Shown in pieces: positions 61,344 through 64,000 of a DNA stretch of 64,000 nt. Under the pieces are notes generated by a model. The model had not been told where the DNA came from, made no database searches, and saw only the letters and a program-made list of their open reading frames with translations. The translations under genes and the position numbers were made by a program. The DNA comes from Clostridium sp. KNHs214 (GTDB lineage Bacteria > Bacillota > Clostridia > Clostridiales > Clostridiaceae). Every line of letters begins with the position of its first letter. Position 1 is the first letter of the stretch. The DNA lies in the NCBI RefSeq assembly GCF_000744935.1, contig NZ_JQMW01000009.1:1178001-1242000 (forward strand), read 5' to 3'.

Positions 61344-62444
61344 TTAAATCACCACATCCTTCTTTCGCCATGAAGCTAAAAGCAAAAATACAACAGTAAA
61401 AAGCATTAATATTGATATCTCTGGCAATATATCATATAAACTATCTCCATACATAAGTTTTTCTGCTGCCTCTAGCACCCATGTTATAGGTATAAATTTA
61501 GATATATTTTGCAATATCTGTGGCATAATATCTCTAGGCCAAAAACATCCTCCAAGCATAGCCATTGGCGTGACTGTAAGATTTGAAATAGTTGACGCTG
61601 TTCTCATATCCTTAGCATTACTAGAAATAAATAACGCAAAAGCTACAACCAATATTGAAAAAATTATAAACAAGGAAAACATATTTATTACAGATGGAAA
61701 TTTCATATTCATTACCCCCATCATAAACATGAATATTGCTATTACTTGTATTATAAGCACCACTAAAAAACTCAAGAGATTTTGCAAAGTATAGTTTTTG
61801 GGCTTAATTGGACCTGTAAATATTCTATAATATACTTTTGTTTGTTTATCCTTTAATATAATTGGAGTAATATTAGCCCCTAACATTAACATATTAAACG
61901 CTAAAAATCCTAAAGAAAATAAAGTATTCTTTTTGCCTACTGAATCATTACCCTTATGATATCTTAATTCAAACAATCCTTCTTCATATTTATCCATAGC
62001 TTTATAGAAAAGTTTTTCATTTCCTTTAGAGGATCTTCCTATAGTCTTTGCCGTCCCAATAAAACTTTCTATACTTAATTTGGGCGCCATAGACGAATTT
62101 TTACCATTTATTGTAAATCCTTTTATATTTACATCTTTTCCCTCTATTAAGTTTTTGGTAAACCCCTTAGGAATTTGGATTACATAGTCACTTTTAAAAT
62201 TAATTAAAGCTTCCTTTGCTTCAGATTCCTTTAAATAATTTATTTTATTTTCCTTACTTAATTGTTCTATAAGAATTTTTGTAAGTTTAGTCCTATCCTG
62301 ATCAATAACTCCAATATAAAATTTACCTCCACCATTATTAAACTTCATAATAAAAAATATAAGAATTATTGGAAAAATAACCATAAATAAAAGGTTAGTT
62401 TTTGATTTAAATATCCTCTTTAAATTATTTCTAAATATAGTCAT
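61344..62444 (-). CDS. ABC-2 type transporter permease (second)
   Basis: 366 aa from the ATG at 62444, whose GAAGGAGG lies eight bases upstream; a longer frame with 21 extra residues overlaps the preceding gene. One N-terminal membrane helix (NLLFMVIFPIILIFFIM), a large extracytoplasmic region (about 40-180) and five C-terminal helices (LGFLAFNMLMLGANITPIIL onward, with MAMLGGCFWPRDIMPQIL) form the ABC2_membrane_3 layout. Its ATGA start overlaps the stop of the first permease, so the pair is translationally coupled and probably heterodimeric. Confidence 0.9.
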   Translation of the reverse strand: MTIFRNNLKRIFKSKTNLLFMVIFPIILIFFIMKFNNGGGKFYIGVIDQDRTKLTKILIEQLSKENKINYLKESEAKEALINFKSDYVIQIPKGFTKNLIEGKDVNIKGFTINGKNSSMAPKLSIESFIGTAKTIGRSSKGNEKLFYKAMDKYEEGLFELRYHKGNDSVGKKNTLFSLGFLAFNMLMLGANITPIILKDKQTKVYYRIFTGPIKPKNYTLQNLLSFLVVLIIQVIAIFMFMMGVMNMKFPSVINMFSLFIIFSILVVAFALFISSNAKDMRTASTISNLTVTPMAMLGGCFWPRDIMPQILQNISKFIPITWVLEAAEKLMYGDSLYDILPEISILMLFTVVFLLLASWRKKDVVI

Positions 62445-63577
62445 TGCAAAGGCCTCCTTCTTTCTGCTGCTATAGATATAACCATACATAATGCTATTCC
62501 AATCCACATGGTTAAAATACTAAAATTGACTAATTTTATATTTGAACCGTATATTAAATTGAACATTGCATTATGAGCCATACCGTTTGGTACAAACTGT
62601 ACTATCTTATGGTAAACCCCACTATTACTGGAAATTTTTGTATACCCTCCAGATATAAATGTAAAAATTACAATGAACATATTTAAGATTCCATTGGCTT
62701 TTTCATCTTTTCTAACCAATGTGCCTACTGTCATTCCTATAAAATTACATAGTACCGCCATGCTAAATATAATAAATACTATCAATCCTATATTACTGCC
62801 ATAGTTAGCTTTAAAAGCATATTTTGCAATGAGCATTAATATTAATCCTTCAAGAAATACTGTTAATACCGATGCACTAATATATCCAATTAAAATTTCT
62901 ATTTTTTTTGTTGGAGTATTCTTAACTCTTTTTCCCTCTTCATTATATATTTCTCCTGTAGCATACCTTCCATAAAGCGAACCATACATAAGTGTCATAA
63001 CCAGCATGGTTACAGCATAATAGTCTATAGCTTCTGGGATTTTACCACTAATATCAATAGATGAATCAACTATGGTGCTTTTATCCACTACATAGTTTCC
63101 CTTTCCCCCTATAGTGTAAGAAGCATAAACTGAATTTTCTCCATTTACAAATCCTTTTAAAACATTTTTTACAACTTCCGTTTGTATATTAGTTCTTTCA
63201 TTATATAAATGTATACCCACCTTTTTACCACTTTTTATATTTTCCGTAGAATCTTTATCTATATATATAAAAGCACTTTTATCATCAGCTTTTATACTTT
63301 CTATTCCCTCTTTTTTACTTTTCACCTTTTTCGCTTCTACCATATCCTTTAATTCATGGGATGTGATATATTTTTCAAAATTTTCAGAAGCAACACTTGT
63401 ATCTCCACTATAATAGTATACCCTTGCTTTTCCTATATCCCCAGGCGCATATTCACTTTTTAAAGCAGTACCAAGGATTAGTATAAGGATTACAGGAAGA
63501 AGCAGCATATTAGCTAAACTTTTTCTATCTCTAAAATTTCTTTTCAAATTATAAAATATTATATATAAAATCTTCAT
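62441..63577 (-). CDS. ABC-2 type transporter permease (first)
   Basis: 378 aa with the same layout as the next permease: a first helix SLANMLLLPVILILILGTAL, an extracytoplasmic region with substrate or partner contacts (about 45-185) and C-terminal helices including LMYGSLYGRYATGEIYNEEG, where the coupling helix contacts the ATPase. GGGGG precedes the ATG. It follows the ATPase gene after 9 bases. Probably exports a lipid, drug or antimicrobial peptide. Confidence 0.9.
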   Translation of the reverse strand: MKILYIIFYNLKRNFRDRKSLANMLLLPVILILILGTALKSEYAPGDIGKARVYYYSGDTSVASENFEKYITSHELKDMVEAKKVKSKKEGIESIKADDKSAFIYIDKDSTENIKSGKKVGIHLYNERTNIQTEVVKNVLKGFVNGENSVYASYTIGGKGNYVVDKSTIVDSSIDISGKIPEAIDYYAVTMLVMTLMYGSLYGRYATGEIYNEEGKRVKNTPTKKIEILIGYISASVLTVFLEGLILMLIAKYAFKANYGSNIGLIVFIIFSMAVLCNFIGMTVGTLVRKDEKANGILNMFIVIFTFISGGYTKISSNSGVYHKIVQFVPNGMAHNAMFNLIYGSNIKLVNFSILTMWIGIALCMVISIAAERRRPLQ

Positions 63578-63586
63578 AGCTACCCC

Positions 63587-64000
63587 CTAATTTCTTAACT
63601 TTCTACCTGTAAGAGTTAGAAACACACCTTCTAAAGTTGGCTTATCCACATTTATTTTATTTATATCTATACCATTATTTACAATAGCATCTATTATTGC
63701 CCCTAGGTTCTTACTGTTTTTATTTGATACCACTTCCATAGAATTTTCATCTACAATACAATCCTTTACCCCTGGTATTTTTTTTATATTTTCTACTATG
63801 GTATAGTTAACGCCAGAAAGTTCCATGGTTATTTTATCTTCTGTAGAAATAAGTGCCTTCAATTCTTCATTTGTACCTCTTGCAATTATCTTCCCTTTAT
63901 CCATTATTACTATTTCATCACATATCTCTTCTATTTCTTCCATGTAATGAGAAGTATATATTACCGTTGACCCCATTTGGTTTAATTTTTTTACAGAATT
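63587..64000 (-). CDS. ABC transporter ATP-binding protein (C-terminal part; continues past the window)
   Basis: The frame is open to the right edge (the residues before the internal Met read NSVKKLNQ), so only the last 137 codons are seen. H-loop: STVIYTSHYMEEIEEICDEI with the switch His; then VIMDKGKIIARGTNEELKAL, typical of the CcmA/DrrA/NatA class of ABC-2 exporters, and a C-terminal regulatory domain ending KPTLEGVFLTLTGRKLRN. Walker A and B and the signature motif lie outside. First gene of the exporter operon visible here. Confidence 0.93.
   Translation of the reverse strand, partial: NSVKKLNQMGSTVIYTSHYMEEIEEICDEIVIMDKGKIIARGTNEELKALISTEDKITMELSGVNYTIVENIKKIPGVKDCIVDENSMEVVSNKNSKNLGAIIDAIVNNGIDINKINVDKPTLEGVFLTLTGRKLRN

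Overview
The window is 64 kb of very AT-rich DNA (roughly 28% GC by eye) with Gram-positive ribosome sites (GGAGG-like), many TTG/GTG starts, intrinsic terminators and strictly anaerobic metabolism: an AdhE aldehyde-alcohol dehydrogenase, a Ni-Fe CO dehydrogenase (CooS), a thermolysin-type secreted protease, and a topoisomerase ParE/ParC pair. I infer a Clostridium sensu stricto, most like the proteolytic C. botulinum/C. sporogenes group. That assignment rests on gene content and style, not on a search. No rRNA, tRNA, CRISPR array or prophage was seen.

Layout. 1-5 kb: the 3' part of a multidomain sulfur-transfer oxidoreductase, a drug/metabolite transporter, a DUF2164 protein and a putative zinc peptidase. 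5.0-7.0 kb: a palindromic MITE, a tiny self-contained peptide gene, and an intact ISAs1-type insertion sequence with a 10-bp target duplication. 7.0-9.9 kb: folate operon folE-HD hydrolase-folP-folBK. 10-13.6 kb: DegV, an acetyltransferase, a membrane GAF-like protein with a 56-aa partner, and a flavodoxin-like reductase. 13.7-21.2 kb: a minus-strand run of small-molecule-modifying enzymes (two methyltransferases, one fused to a MerR regulator; four GNAT proteins; a YqeK-like HD hydrolase; an alpha/beta hydrolase). 22-32.7 kb: DppA peptidase, DEAD-box helicase, M16 peptidase, GtrA protein, parE-parC. 33-42.8 kb: CBS protein, kinase-like protein, mtnA, plsC, DUF2935, WG-repeat protein, mgtE with an unusual leader, exoA, polysaccharide deacetylase. 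43-53.5 kb: adhE, DUF1002 protein, CofE-like ligase, cyclophilin lipoprotein, RmlD-like reductase, thiT under a TPP riboswitch, an ECF S-component, lgt. 53.9-64 kb: cooS, a small membrane protein, M4 protease with a 15-codon leader ORF, and a two-component system following an ABC-2 exporter whose ATPase runs off the right edge.

The most interesting sequence structures are not the large genes. (i) The mgtE leader has a recognisable promoter, an early terminator, a 29-codon leader ORF beginning Met-Asp-Thr-Asp-Pro (like the acidic/proline start of enterobacterial MgtL) and two mutually exclusive hairpins just before the mgtE start. (ii) A 24-codon peptide gene at 5339-5413 has its own promoter, ribosome site and terminator. 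(iii) The M4 protease is preceded by a coupled 15-codon ORF. (iv) At least three families of palindromic miniature elements occur here. I call them A (TAA/TTA duplications), B (ANT duplications) and D; one A copy sits inside a B copy, and B ends supply stop codons to two genes.

Stretches without large genes: 21186-22164 holds hairpins only; 26248-27114 is three MITEs in a row; 45598-46255 is the adhE leader with a Rex-like box, a terminator and a nested MITE; 36893-37227, 53509-53736 and 56563-56907 hold little that I can name.
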